A stretch of DNA of 64,000 nucleotides from Syntrophotalea acetylenivorans (GTDB lineage Bacteria > Desulfobacterota > Desulfuromonadia > Desulfuromonadales > Syntrophotaleaceae). This document shows, in pieces, positions 28,336 to 37,080 of this stretch. The position numbers and the translations under genes are program-made. The notes beneath the pieces were generated by a model, which was not told where the DNA came from, searched no databases, and saw only the letters and a list, made by a program, of their open reading frames with translations. The stretch lies in contig NZ_CP015519.1 of the NCBI RefSeq assembly GCF_001887775.1, positions 806,001 through 870,000 of the forward strand, in the 5' to 3' direction. Numbering within the stretch: the stretch's first letter is position 1; each line of letters begins with the position of its first letter.

Positions 28336-28637
28336 GAATAACCTGTTCGGAAAATGCTCGGAAGGCTAGGTAGAAAACAAGCGATGTGAGGATGACACAA
28401 GAAGTGGCCGACCCTGACCTTCTGAAAGGATAGAAAACTCCCCAATCTACCTCTTTACCATCTGAATTACCAGAACAATCGTGACCGGCAGTAATATTTA
28501 TCCAGAATTACAGTGAGATGGTGACCACAAATCAACAATTTCCATGAGTATGTAGTTAACTGCAGACGCCAACACTCCAATTTCTGCCTGAGATAAAAGC
28601 GGCTAATGGAAAACACCCTGCTGTATTCCAATAAAAA
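28336..28637. other. Intergenic region left of the island
   Basis: No gene is supported. It should contain the helicase promoter. Its right end is the original downstream flank of the tRNA-Leu gene, marked by the hairpin at 28638. Confidence 0.5.
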
Positions 28638-28666
28638 AGAGGTCAGCGATTGAATCGCTGACCTCT
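28638..28666 (-). terminator. Probable original terminator of the tRNA-Leu transcript
   Basis: AGAGGTCAGCGATT and AATCGCTGACCTCT make a 14-bp perfect stem. On the minus strand it is followed by TTTTTTATT. It sits next to attL, on the side away from the island. Before integration it would have lain directly downstream of the tRNA-Leu now at 52239-52325. Confidence 0.8.
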
Positions 28667-28674
28667 TAATTTTT

Positions 28675-28692
28675 ATGGTGCCGAAGGGGAGA
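28675..28692. other. attL: left attachment site copy
   Basis: This is the distal copy of the 18-bp repeat, in the same orientation as the tRNA copy. The sequence after it (TACGGCACC) no longer matches the tRNA. Confidence 0.88.
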
Positions 28693-28750
28693 TACGGCAC
28701 CCTTTCCAAGGTAGCTGATATCATTGAAGTTTAAAGAAGCGATTTCACCC

Positions 28751-28775
28751 CATTGTGTACTACCTTGTGTACGAC
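28751..28775. promoter_or_regulatory. Putative integrase arm-type binding site, left end
   Basis: CATTGTGTAC followed by two bases and CCTTGTGTACGAC contains two TTGTGTAC units. The same 25-bp arrangement, with two mismatches, occurs at 52148-52172 near the other end of the island in the same orientation. Its distance from att (58 bp) is similar to the right end (65 bp). Confidence 0.6.
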
Positions 28776-28989
28776 TTGTAAATATTGAAATGTCAAAAAG
28801 GTTCAGTTTTTACCAACCATCAGACATGGAAAGCCACCAAGCGAATTTGGTGATTTTCCAATATGTCAAGATTTATGAGAAGAGTCACTTAGTGACTGAC
28901 TTGCATCAACGGAAATATATGGCAAGCTACAAAACTATTTTTACCTATAGTGATAATCGCTAAACAGCGATATCAAATATCATACAAAT

Positions 28990-30849
28990 CTAGTGACTTA
29001 AAAAGAAGTTTCTAGCAATATCTTTGCTGGAATAGTGGTCTTCCCTTTTTATCAATTCCAAGGCATCAAAGGCTTTCCGAATGATTCTTCTGCATGCACT
29101 CTCTAACACATCAATATTTTGGTCTTTTAAAAATCCAGAATTGTATATTTCGGAAAACCTGTACTTATATAATGATTCTACAGTGTCTCCCCGAACTAAT
29201 CTACCACAACTTGAAACTGCTTTTCTGTCTTCAAGAATATAGTATTTCCAGAGAGCACACCAGTCTACTTTAACATTTCTGAATAGCTTATTATAATCTT
29301 CTCCAATTAGGTTAAAAAATAATCTCATTTTTTTGCTTCTGAATTTCGCCTTGGCGACCCTTGCATAACCGAATGATTCCGAAGTTGCTATTTCAATTTC
29401 TATATTAAAAAAGATATCATATACGTGCCTTCTAACATCCTGATTTACGTACTCCTCAAAGCTTCCTTTAACCCCAAGGACATCTTTCATAAGTGGTAAA
29501 ATGAAATACTTGCTGTATTGATATGGTTTAAGACTTGATAGGTATGCTAACTCCTCAAACCAGTCTCTATACCCATGCTTTATAAATAATGAGAACAAAC
29601 CCTCAACCCACTTGTCTTGTTTATTACTTATATATGAGGCTGAATAATATTCCTGGACACTTTTGTGTATAAACTTCAAGAACCTGCCCTCCTTGAGGAG
29701 AAGGCAGGTGACATTAACTATGTCGTCAATAAAATATTGCGGATCCGAATCGACATTAGTGTCCCTCAGTGCTTCTTTTGATATTTTTAAAATTTCATTA
29801 GGGCCAAACTGAAACCCATCAATTGTCTTTGAAAAGAAGCACAAGGCGTCAAAGCAATCCCTGAACTGTCTATCGGTTAACCCAGAGGTCCTTTCTCTCG
29901 GAGACATATGAATCTTGCTACTATCATGCCTATGAAGCAGCAACTCAAGAATAGAATCATAAAATTCTTCTAAATTACTCGGAATAAGTTTATAAGATCT
30001 ATACGTCACTAAAAGAAGTGTTATCAAAAGTGGGGTCTTTAACAATTCAATAACACCCATCTTATTTTTTTCTATGCTTTTGATAGCCATTTCTGCAAAT
30101 TGTAAATCACCAGAAAGTCTTTTCACATAGGACTTATACTCCTCGCTTTTCACACCATCTATTCTTACAACTTCAAAAAGTGGCGAGGTCCTTAATTCTG
30201 AATTAGGTCTTGAACTTGCTATGATTTTTACACATTTATTTTTTTTAGAAAAATCTTCTATTTGCTTGGTCAGTTTTTTCCTTAATCTTGTGCCTACCTC
30301 ATCAAATCCATCTAGTAACAATACTACTTTTCCTGTTGAAACTATTGTTTCATATATATTGCCTGCTTCTACATTGAACCCCAAATAAAATAACGTATTT
30401 TTCACTAAACAGTTAAAATCTATTTCTTCATCAAATTGTCTTAGCTCAATGAATAATGGTAGGAATCTTCCTAGTTCTAATTCTTTAACGCAAAGATATC
30501 TTAAAAAGATGGATTTACCTTGCCCAGCAATTCCCTCCACAAGAATATTACTGTCAATTTCAAACTCGGATAATGATTTAATGTTTATTCGTTTCTTATC
30601 TATTATGAGAAATGGGTCGCAGTAGAACCTTTTTATAGAGATTGCCCTATCCAACTGCCAAAAAGTCTTTACCTTGCCATAATCTTCAATTTTATTCTGC
30701 AAGTCATATAAATTCTGTTTAATTTCCCTAAGTTCAATAGCATCCTTAATAGTGCCCTTAATCTTGCTATAAATATCCTTACCAAGCTCTTCGAATGCGC
30801 TTTTTGCAATCAAGGCTGCCCCAGCAGCTAATTCTCCAACAGCATTCAT
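28990..30849 (-). CDS. NACHT-domain STAND ATPase, putative antiphage sensor
   Basis: The 619-residue protein has a helical N-terminal region (about 1-90) and then a NACHT ATPase. Walker A is GIAGQGKS at 106-113; Walker B is LLLDGFDE at 177-184, with the small residue and extra acid typical of NACHT. An IIASSRP sensor segment follows. Past residue 330 it is helical, with a KFIHKSVQEYYSASY segment typical of the NACHT winged-helix/arm region. No known effector (nuclease, TIR, protease) is recognisable at either end. Bacterial NACHT proteins (bNACHT) protect against phages. The ATG at 30849 follows GGAGGAACT and is preferred over one at 30882. It is AT-rich and is transcribed toward the island edge. 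Confidence 0.85.
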   Translation of the reverse strand: MNAVGELAAGAALIAKSAFEELGKDIYSKIKGTIKDAIELREIKQNLYDLQNKIEDYGKVKTFWQLDRAISIKRFYCDPFLIIDKKRINIKSLSEFEIDSNILVEGIAGQGKSIFLRYLCVKELELGRFLPLFIELRQFDEEIDFNCLVKNTLFYLGFNVEAGNIYETIVSTGKVVLLLDGFDEVGTRLRKKLTKQIEDFSKKNKCVKIIASSRPNSELRTSPLFEVVRIDGVKSEEYKSYVKRLSGDLQFAEMAIKSIEKNKMGVIELLKTPLLITLLLVTYRSYKLIPSNLEEFYDSILELLLHRHDSSKIHMSPRERTSGLTDRQFRDCFDALCFFSKTIDGFQFGPNEILKISKEALRDTNVDSDPQYFIDDIVNVTCLLLKEGRFLKFIHKSVQEYYSASYISNKQDKWVEGLFSLFIKHGYRDWFEELAYLSSLKPYQYSKYFILPLMKDVLGVKGSFEEYVNQDVRRHVYDIFFNIEIEIATSESFGYARVAKAKFRSKKMRLFFNLIGEDYNKLFRNVKVDWCALWKYYILEDRKAVSSCGRLVRGDTVESLYKYRFSEIYNSGFLKDQNIDVLESACRRIIRKAFDALELIKREDHYSSKDIARNFFLSH

Positions 30850-31696
30850 AGTTCCTCCATTCGCCAAGGTTTGATTATTCAAATATATCGGTAAGGGAAA
30901 TTTTTGTGAATTTTATCAGCACTGCCCGAAACAAAACCAGCATAACTGAACAGGCGCTTTAGGAAAATATACTTAATTAGCCACAGCTTCAATTGATAAT
31001 TACGTGGAAGAAAGGCGTGATTAATTTGATCGCTTTACAAAGTTGGTGCTTGCGAATTAGATTTTCTTGCCATTCTTTGGATCAAAAAAACTCAACAGGT
31101 GAATTTGGCGGACTTTATCATTGGTCACTACCTACCAGACAGGAAAAGTCCTCGATCTATGGACTGGGGATTTTCACGCAAATCAGAAATTTTAGTTAGC
31201 CCCTACTTCTCCCTTTTTCTACTGCCCCCAAAAGCGAGAGAACTTGTCAAATATCTTACTCTTGTTCTTCATTGGTTAGCTTGGCTGCATTGGCACTATT
31301 TCATTGTGGTGAATTCCAAAAAATAACTTGCTAACAAAGATCCCAACCTATCCCAATATAAAAGAGTTTCCAAACTGGAGAAGACTCGGTAAACGGACTT
31401 TTTTTCGTGCACGGTCATTGCTGTTTGCCACCGAACGTTAGTCGGTTTGTACAGTCTGTATAAACCAAGTAAAGCAAAAGTCCAGGCTTGTGCAATAACC
31501 TGAAAGAATTGGGGTTTTGGATGTTTTAACCTTGAAAATCGTCTTATATAGCCTGTAATGTGTTTGTGCTAGTAGTTTATACAAACTGCCAAAGCTTAGT
31601 TATGTGTAAATAAAGAGATCTACTCCTTTTGAACACAAGAAGTTGTCTACGCAATTTTATCCAATTTTTTACCGAGATAATAAAGAAGAAAAAACC
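30850..31696. other. Intergenic stretch between divergent NACHT and cassette genes
   Basis: Open frames at 30993-31326 have no recognisable features or good ribosome sites and are not annotated. The stretch contains a possible attC-like site at 31330-31443. It also has short inverted GTTTATAC/GTATAAAC motifs near 31455 and 31577 which may be an operator or hairpin arms. Confidence 0.45.
31330..31443 (+). repeat. Possible attC-like site (cassette junction 0)
   Basis: GCTAACAAAG on the left and AACGTTAGTC on the right supply the inverted CTAAC/GTTAG core ends expected of attC. The inner L boxes pair only loosely, so this is the least certain of the set apart from its placement before a cassette-like gene. 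Confidence 0.35.
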
Positions 31697-32317
31697 ATGA
31701 GTCCTGCATATAAATTCCCTTGGAAAAGAGCCTCTAGAGAGGATCTGTCTCCATATGCTTACCCTGGCAGACCTCAAAACAAAATTCTAACCTCAATAAG
31801 AGAAAAAGAAAAAGCTAATCCAGCGCCTTTCTCTGATAGAACCCTCATCCGTATGGACAATTCCGGGGCGCCAGATTTTGAAAAGCCTTTCAATTTTACT
31901 CCATTCTTACGAGCTGATTGGGTAGAATCCACTGAAAACTTGAATATTCCTGTATGCCAAATACTTGGTTGCCATAGCACTAATAACCTTGATAACTACC
32001 AACCCGGTGACACTTTCAAAGAAGTACTTTTCGAATCTTTACATGGTTTGGGCATTATTGAGGAAAGTAGTAAATTTTTAGTTGGCCCTGCTTCGAAAGA
32101 TATTGAAATGCCACACGTAAGAGACCCTGAAGTTCCCAAGTCAGGATCTCACGGACCTTTAATACTGTCTCAGTACGGGGATTGGTTTTTTATAAAAAAT
32201 GGGCAACAAAGGGGAATTATTGCAATGTATTTGATATGGCAGAAGTATGGAGATAAAGGTCTTTTAAAAAACGTCAAAGTTAATAGTTACATACCAAAAC
32301 ATGCTGGAGACGTATAA
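31697..32317 (+). CDS. Hypothetical protein in cassette-like unit
   Basis: The 206-residue protein has no family I recognise. It is soluble, without signal peptide or membrane helices. It begins MSPAYKFPWKRAS, contains a CQILGCHS pair of cysteines and an aromatic C-terminal part (SQYGDWFFIKNG). The ATG at 31697 with AAGAAG upstream is chosen; the open frame extends to 31643 without support. Only a few bases separate its stop from a well-formed attC-like site at 32321. This is the arrangement of an integron gene cassette. Confidence 0.6.
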   Translation: MSPAYKFPWKRASREDLSPYAYPGRPQNKILTSIREKEKANPAPFSDRTLIRMDNSGAPDFEKPFNFTPFLRADWVESTENLNIPVCQILGCHSTNNLDNYQPGDTFKEVLFESLHGLGIIEESSKFLVGPASKDIEMPHVRDPEVPKSGSHGPLILSQYGDWFFIKNGQQRGIIAMYLIWQKYGDKGLLKNVKVNSYIPKHAGDV

Positions 32318-32320
32318 ACA

Positions 32321-32423
32321 CATAACAAAAGTTTCAAGCGGATAGAAGACACAGAGGCGCATCACGAATAATGTCTACCAGTTTGTTCTGAGATGGCCTG
32401 CCGTTTAAATTAACCTGTTATGC
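32321..32423 (+). repeat. attC-like recombination site 1
   Basis: The left end CATAACA (R'') is perfectly complementary to the right end TGTTATG (R'). Next to them GTTTCAAGCGG and CCGTTTAAATTAAC form the L boxes. About 103 bp long, it starts three bases after the stop of the preceding gene and ends 26 bp before the kinase gene. This is a typical integron attC layout. Confidence 0.75.
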
Positions 32424-32448
32424 CACAAAACAAATAAAAGGGAAAAAT

Positions 32449-33783
32449 ATGCATTTCAATGTTGGTGATGTAATTGATGAGAGATTTGAAGTTACTGGGA
32501 CCTGTAGTGAGGCAGGGGGGATGGGTGCCATACTTTTCGTCAAAGACATTGAAGGTGAAATTACAGAAGAAATTGTTCTTAAGTATTGTAAAGAAGAAGA
32601 TGATGAGTACATAAAAAGATTCCGAAGAGAAGTCAGACTTCTAACTGAATTCGAAGGAAATTCTAAGGTTGTGCAGGTTTTGCATCACAATGTTAAACAT
32701 GATCCTCCATATTTTGTAATGCGGTACTACCCCGATGGTGACCTGACTAGTCTTGCTGATGAATTGGAAAGCGATCTTCAATGCCAGGAAGAAATCATCA
32801 ATGCAATGATAGCCTGCATTGCCGAGCTCCACTCCCAAGACGTATTTCACCGCGATATCAAACCTCAAAATTTCCTGTGCGATGGTGACAGCATTGTTGT
32901 CTCTGATTTCGGCTTGGGCATGGAGCCAAACTCAACCTCTAGGTTTACAAGTAGTTCAATGTTTTGGGGCACTCAGGGTTTTTTGCCGCCAGAATTTCAA
33001 AGAGGGGGCTTCAAGCATGCCGATGCCTCAGGCGATATTTTTATGCTTGGAAAAAGCGTATATGTTCTTTTGACCCGTCAAGATCCAACCTATCTTATGG
33101 ACGAGGGCCTTCCAGCTCCGCTTTTCCATGTGATTGAAAGATGCTGTGCCCTCGACAAGACACGGCGATATCAGTCGTTATCCGATTTAAAGCAAGCCTT
33201 AGGTCTGGCATTTGATGTAATGCTTAATCGCGGAGGACGTCTTGGGGAAGTCAATCAGTTGATTGCTACCATAAAGGATAGATTGGTAAATGAGGGCAAA
33301 TACAAATCCTCCGAGGTCATTGAATTTATTGAGAAATTGTCCTTACTGGAGCACGAGGACCAAGTTCGAATATGTCTTGATCTTGAAAAAAGAATGTTCG
33401 TTATTTTGACCCATGAGAAACTTAGAGGGCATGTTGATAATTTCTTGAAAATATATTTGGAAATGATTGAAAGTGAGAATTACGGCTGGTCCTTTGCTGA
33501 GAACATTGCAAACAATATGCAGATAATATTTAATGCAGAAGAAATACCTGCCAGGACAAGAGGAAAGGCACTTGATTTGGCAGTTGAGGCGGCAACAAGA
33601 ATGAATAGATTTGCGGCTATGGATACCTGTAATTCCATGATAACTTCTGTTGACAATAATGAACTGGGTGTTCACATAGCAGCAATAATCCAAGGAAAGC
33701 CAGACTCATTTCTCAGTGGAATAGAACCTTCGCAGTGTAAATGTGACAGCATAAGAGCTGCAATTAGGGCTATAAAAGAATAG
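32449..33783 (+). CDS. Hanks-type serine/threonine protein kinase (cassette gene)
   Basis: Residues 10-270 form a protein kinase domain. A glycine-rich loop (EAGGMGAI) is followed by the lysine in IVLKYC, the catalytic loop HRDIKPQNFL near 138, the metal-binding DFGLG near 155, and WGTQGFLPPEF as the activation segment end. The C-terminal ~175 residues are helical and unassigned, possibly a substrate- or partner-binding region. There is no transmembrane helix, so it is cytosolic, unlike PknB. AAAGGG precedes the ATG. Attachment-like sites lie on both sides, making it a cassette. Kinases of this kind occur in phage-defence systems (for example Stk2-like), but here a defence role is inference. 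Confidence 0.9.
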   Translation: MHFNVGDVIDERFEVTGTCSEAGGMGAILFVKDIEGEITEEIVLKYCKEEDDEYIKRFRREVRLLTEFEGNSKVVQVLHHNVKHDPPYFVMRYYPDGDLTSLADELESDLQCQEEIINAMIACIAELHSQDVFHRDIKPQNFLCDGDSIVVSDFGLGMEPNSTSRFTSSSMFWGTQGFLPPEFQRGGFKHADASGDIFMLGKSVYVLLTRQDPTYLMDEGLPAPLFHVIERCCALDKTRRYQSLSDLKQALGLAFDVMLNRGGRLGEVNQLIATIKDRLVNEGKYKSSEVIEFIEKLSLLEHEDQVRICLDLEKRMFVILTHEKLRGHVDNFLKIYLEMIESENYGWSFAENIANNMQIIFNAEEIPARTRGKALDLAVEAATRMNRFAAMDTCNSMITSVDNNELGVHIAAIIQGKPDSFLSGIEPSQCKCDSIRAAIRAIKE

Positions 33784-33786
33784 AGG

Positions 33787-33889
33787 TATAACCAATCGGT
33801 GGAGGCGGACGGATTTTACAAGAGTGCTTTTTAAAAAATGAGTACTAAATTGTTCTTCGTTCCGCCGCCGGTTACTCCAACCGTTAGCG
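33787..33889 (+). repeat. attC-like recombination site 2
   Basis: TATAACC at the left pairs in its TAAC core with CCGTTAGC at the right. Inside, GGTGGAGGCGGACGG pairs with CGTTCCGCCGCCGG in the typical L''/L' manner with an unpaired base. It starts three bases after the kinase stop. Confidence 0.78.
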
Positions 33890-33906
33890 CATAAGGGGTA
33901 GGCAAC

Positions 33907-35175
33907 ATGAATCAAACGGTTATTGATAAAATCACAAAGCATTATTTGGAATCAGGTGATTTTAATGGATATCCAGTTTATGCCCTAAAGAAGAAATATG
34001 AGATTAACGACGAATCAGCAAAAGCACTTCTCCGAGAATTGATTCTTTCCAGAAAGATCGATGTTGTATTCGGAAACATTCACCCAAATCCGCATATAAA
34101 GGCATTTTCGGATACATCAGCTGAACAACAGATCGAGTTTCTTGAACAGCTCGAGTTTGTCGACCATTTCTGTTTATACCCTTCCAAGGAAACATTGAGC
34201 CAGTTTGTGCAGCGCCCAGATTACAGTAGCGAGCCGTATACAGAGCAACTTGCGCTTGGCGAAGGGCAATTAGATTTTAGGGTGTTCGACCTGTCCGTGC
34301 TCGAATACTATAGAAACGATCCAAGGTACCACTATCAAACAGATTTCATAAACGGCCAGATTTCGGTAACAAATGAACACTACGAATCAGAATCCATGCC
34401 TGAACATGACCAGGTTCTGCTTCAAACCTTCGGATTTGCTCATGACAAAAACTTGAATAGAGCAGTTGCTGTTTTTTTGAGGTATCTATCGGATCTCAGC
34501 CCGGAGCACCAAGCGATTTGGAAATATAAAGAGTTGAAAGGTGATTACCAACTTCATCCCGACTATTTAAGAAATAGTATGGGGCATTGGGGCACAAGAA
34601 TATCAATTTTTGAAGCCTTCAGTCAGGAAATGCAATTGATCAACGAGATGGCAAACTTGATTGGGAAGCCACCTCTGTTTCGACAGACATATGAGCATGA
34701 ATACCCACGGAACTTTGGTTTCCTGCTTAGACCCACTCTGGCCGAGCTTAACGCTTTTGTTCTGTTATTAGATCAATTGATGTCTGATAATTTGAACAAG
34801 AAATTCTTTTCTCCAGAGTTGGAGCTTGAGCAAGATCATGCACGAGAAGATGGTCGGGTAGAGGTAAGGCGGAAAGGGACCATCGCGCTACTTGATGAAT
34901 GGGTACATCACTATTTTCAACCAGAAAACCCTGAGCCACTTGACCGCATGATTGCCACTTTCCGCAAGGTTCGCTCTCTACGGCAAAAACCCGCACATTC
35001 AATTAGAGAAGACGTATTCGATCAAAAATATTTTCGTGACCAACGGTCTTTGATTATGGATGCATATGGCGCAATACGCACTCTTCGGTTGGTGCTTGCA
35101 AATCATCCCAACGTCAAAGCTAATGCTCCAAAAATCAACAAATTCCTTTACGAAGGAAAAATATGGTCCATTTAG
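33907..35175 (+). CDS. Hypothetical protein, cassette gene, family not recognised
   Basis: The 422-residue soluble protein starts after AAGGGGTAGG. The first ~60 residues look like a winged-helix fold (NGYPVYALKKKYEINDESAKALLRELI). The rest is rich in aromatic and acidic residues without motifs I recognise, ending in a helical domain (LIMDAYGAIRTLRLVLANHP). No signal peptide, membrane helix or catalytic pattern is seen. It lies between attC-like sites 2 and 3. A DNA-binding role for the N-terminus is only a guess. Confidence 0.65.
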   Translation: MNQTVIDKITKHYLESGDFNGYPVYALKKKYEINDESAKALLRELILSRKIDVVFGNIHPNPHIKAFSDTSAEQQIEFLEQLEFVDHFCLYPSKETLSQFVQRPDYSSEPYTEQLALGEGQLDFRVFDLSVLEYYRNDPRYHYQTDFINGQISVTNEHYESESMPEHDQVLLQTFGFAHDKNLNRAVAVFLRYLSDLSPEHQAIWKYKELKGDYQLHPDYLRNSMGHWGTRISIFEAFSQEMQLINEMANLIGKPPLFRQTYEHEYPRNFGFLLRPTLAELNAFVLLLDQLMSDNLNKKFFSPELELEQDHAREDGRVEVRRKGTIALLDEWVHHYFQPENPEPLDRMIATFRKVRSLRQKPAHSIREDVFDQKYFRDQRSLIMDAYGAIRTLRLVLANHPNVKANAPKINKFLYEGKIWSI

Positions 35176-35257
35176 GCGTTTACAATGCCATTAATGCTGA
35201 CCTGTTTTCCGTTCTTGTTGCTCACTACAAATCCGCCGGTTATGGCTGGCGTTATCA
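35168..35257 (+). repeat. attC-like recombination site 3 (degenerate left end)
   Basis: The right end is clear: GGTTATGGCTGGCGTTATC ending just before the next gene. The left end, GGCGTTTACAATGCCATTAATGC, pairs with it only partly. It overlaps the preceding stop codon and ends a few bases before the DUF3800 start. Confidence 0.5.
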
Positions 35258-35263
35258 AAAAAG

Positions 35264-36004
35264 ATGATTTATCACTACCTAGATGAAACATTCCGCCAAT
35301 CAGGTGGCTACTGGCACTGTAGTATTGGGGGCCTCCTGGTACCTCCTAGTCAAATTGTTGATTTTGAAATCGAATTCTCGGAGGCAATAGAAAAATGTAA
35401 CTCTGAAATAGAAAGTTCTTCCTGTAACATAGAATTCAAATACTCTAATTTCTTCAGAGAAAATAGCGATACTTACAAGCTGGCAGTAATTTCTGAATTC
35501 GCCAATATTGTCCGAAGCCGTGGCCTTAATATATCAATAAGCCACGCGAAGATTGCAGAAGAAAATGTTCGTGTTTTTGGCGGATTCTTTAGTAGCCCGC
35601 AGATAGCAATTCAGTATCTTTCTGCCACAAACATTAAATATCATTTGATGGATATTACGAAGAATCAACAATTACAAATAGTTGTAGATCTTGGGTTAAG
35701 TGAATCGTTTCGCCCCATATACGATATACATTCTGGCTCAACAAGATCAATTCCATATATGAAGGCCATGGGTTTAAATGAGTCTGAAATAACATTTCCA
35801 AACTACAGGAATTTTCTGGCCCCTTTATATATGGATTCAAGAGACTCTAGAGCAATTCAGTTTTCCGACTTGGTTATTGGTCTTTCATTAGCCAGACAGA
35901 CAGGCGAACTAACTGGCTTCAAGGCTGATTTGTACCAAGCACTTGAGCCTATACATTCACACATCACAATAAACAGCATTGAATGGAATAAAGACAGGGC
36001 TTAA
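35264..36004 (+). CDS. DUF3800 family protein (cassette gene)
   Basis: The 246-residue protein has the DUF3800 signs: an early YLDET with the conserved Asp and Glu, a central helical part, and a C-terminal IQFSDLVIGLSLAR segment (conserved Asp). The family is thought to have an RNase H-like fold and may be a nuclease; members are frequent on mobile elements. The start has almost no ribosome site, as is common for cassette genes directly after attC. Confidence 0.85.
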   Translation: MIYHYLDETFRQSGGYWHCSIGGLLVPPSQIVDFEIEFSEAIEKCNSEIESSSCNIEFKYSNFFRENSDTYKLAVISEFANIVRSRGLNISISHAKIAEENVRVFGGFFSSPQIAIQYLSATNIKYHLMDITKNQQLQIVVDLGLSESFRPIYDIHSGSTRSIPYMKAMGLNESEITFPNYRNFLAPLYMDSRDSRAIQFSDLVIGLSLARQTGELTGFKADLYQALEPIHSHITINSIEWNKDRA

Positions 36005-36016
36005 TAAGGCCGTAAA

Positions 36017-36092
36017 CCATAACGCATTTTTCGCTCGTTTTACTCATTACTGATTCGCCGATTTGTGCATCCATTGAGAATATAGGAAAATG
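36017..36092 (+). repeat. Truncated attC-like site 4
   Basis: CCATAACGCATTTTTC follows the DUF3800 gene as a normal left end. Its complement starts (GGAAAATGC near 36087) but then diverges before GTTATGG. The right end seems lost where the resolvase-linked segment begins. Confidence 0.4.
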
Positions 36093-36279
36093 CTTTCCGA
36101 TAAAGCACAATCACCAGAACATGAACGGCCCACCCTTTTTGCCAATGTTTGGACCGGCTTATATATTTTCTCAAATGGGTCCTTAGACCACCTAGAACTT
36201 ATCAGTCGTCCTGTGTGGAACCAGGTGGACAGGTTCATGATATATAAGGTGGCCTTATTGGCATTAACCGGTAGCCACA

Positions 36280-36831
36280 CTAGTTTTTGTTTTTTAAGAT
36301 TCGATAAACGCTAGCAATTCCGATATCGAGTTGTTCAGCAATTTTCTGTTTTGTCATACCCGACCTGGCTAGTTCTATTACTTGTGGGGCCTTGGCCCTC
36401 GCGGTCGGCTTTCTCCCTTGATATTTCCCTTCCTGCTTTGCCTTCCGAATACCTTCTGCTTGGCGCTCCAAAAGCATTTCTCTCTCAAAGGTAGCTATTG
36501 CCCCTAACATGGTAAGCATGAGTTTTCCAGTAGGGGTTGAGGTGTCGAGGTTGATGTTAAGTACCTTGAAGGAGACACCTCTCTCTTCCAGTAGGTCTAC
36601 GATCTCCAAGAGGTGTTTGGTGCTACGAGCTATCCTGTCGAGTTTGGTAATGATAAGGGTATCTCCCTCCCTCATATAATTAAGCATTGCGGCCAATTGT
36701 GGTCGATCCCTTTTTACCCCTGAAATTTTCTCTTGGAAAACTTTGTTAACTCCGGCTGCCTGAAGTTGTTCAAGTTGGATATCAAGAGACTGGTCGGCGG
36801 TGCTAACTCGCGCATAGCCTATGATGGACAT
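36280..36831 (-). CDS. Serine recombinase (resolvase/invertase family)
   Basis: The 183-residue protein is a small serine recombinase. The catalytic domain starts IIGYARVSTADQSLD with the nucleophile serine in VST. It continues with ITKLDRIARSTKHLLE and MLGAIATFEREMLLER. The C-terminal ~45 residues form a helix-turn-helix (GMTKQKIAEQLDIGIASVYRIL) preceded by KYQGRKPTA. It resembles Tn3-family TnpR and DNA invertases. The ATG at 36831 has AGGAG five bases upstream. No transposase gene is adjacent, so the unit is a remnant or a resolution module. Palindromes upstream (36863-36912) may be its target. Confidence 0.93.
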   Translation of the reverse strand: MSIIGYARVSTADQSLDIQLEQLQAAGVNKVFQEKISGVKRDRPQLAAMLNYMREGDTLIITKLDRIARSTKHLLEIVDLLEERGVSFKVLNINLDTSTPTGKLMLTMLGAIATFEREMLLERQAEGIRKAKQEGKYQGRKPTARAKAPQVIELARSGMTKQKIAEQLDIGIASVYRILKNKN

Positions 36832-36862
36832 ATTTTCTCCTGTTGGTATCAAAAGAGTCTAG

Positions 36863-36912
36863 GACATAATGAGAATGTCCTATCAAAACCAACATGTCAA
36901 GCCTATTGATAG
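36863..36912. promoter_or_regulatory. Putative res site / resolvase promoter region
   Basis: AGGACAT and ATGTCCT face each other around 36864-36883, and CCTATTGATAGG is a perfect palindrome at about 36902-36913. They lie between the resolvase and a divergent short ORF, where Tn3-type res sites are usual. Confidence 0.45.
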
Positions 36913-36921
36913 GAGGTTTGC

Positions 36922-37080
36922 ATGAAACAGGAAGCTCTCACAGGGGTATGCTTTATTGAGAATTGGGGAACAGCGAAGGTAGATGGTTTGCAAAAAGCCA
37001 TGTTTTTATTAAAAAACATACCAGCCTTTGCACCTACTTCCATATTCGCCCTGCTCTTGCATAAGGGGAGTCTTGTATAG
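36922..37080 (+). CDS. Small ORF divergent from the resolvase
   Basis: A 52-codon frame starts with ATG five bases after AGGAGG, a stronger ribosome site than most in the island. The product has a hydrophobic second half (AMFLLKNIPAFAPTSIFALLL), so it could be a short membrane peptide. No family is recognised. The AGGAGG overlaps the putative res region, and the frame may be a chance opening. Confidence 0.35.
   Translation: MKQEALTGVCFIENWGTAKVDGLQKAMFLLKNIPAFAPTSIFALLLHKGSLV

Noticed and set aside
28724-28963. 79-codon plus-strand frame at the left island end
   Set aside because: It overlaps the putative integrase arm site and has no ribosome site or recognisable sequence.
30993-31326. Two overlapping plus-strand frames of 68 and 75 codons
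   Set aside because: No ribosome sites or family features; they lie in a spacer with a possible attC-like site.
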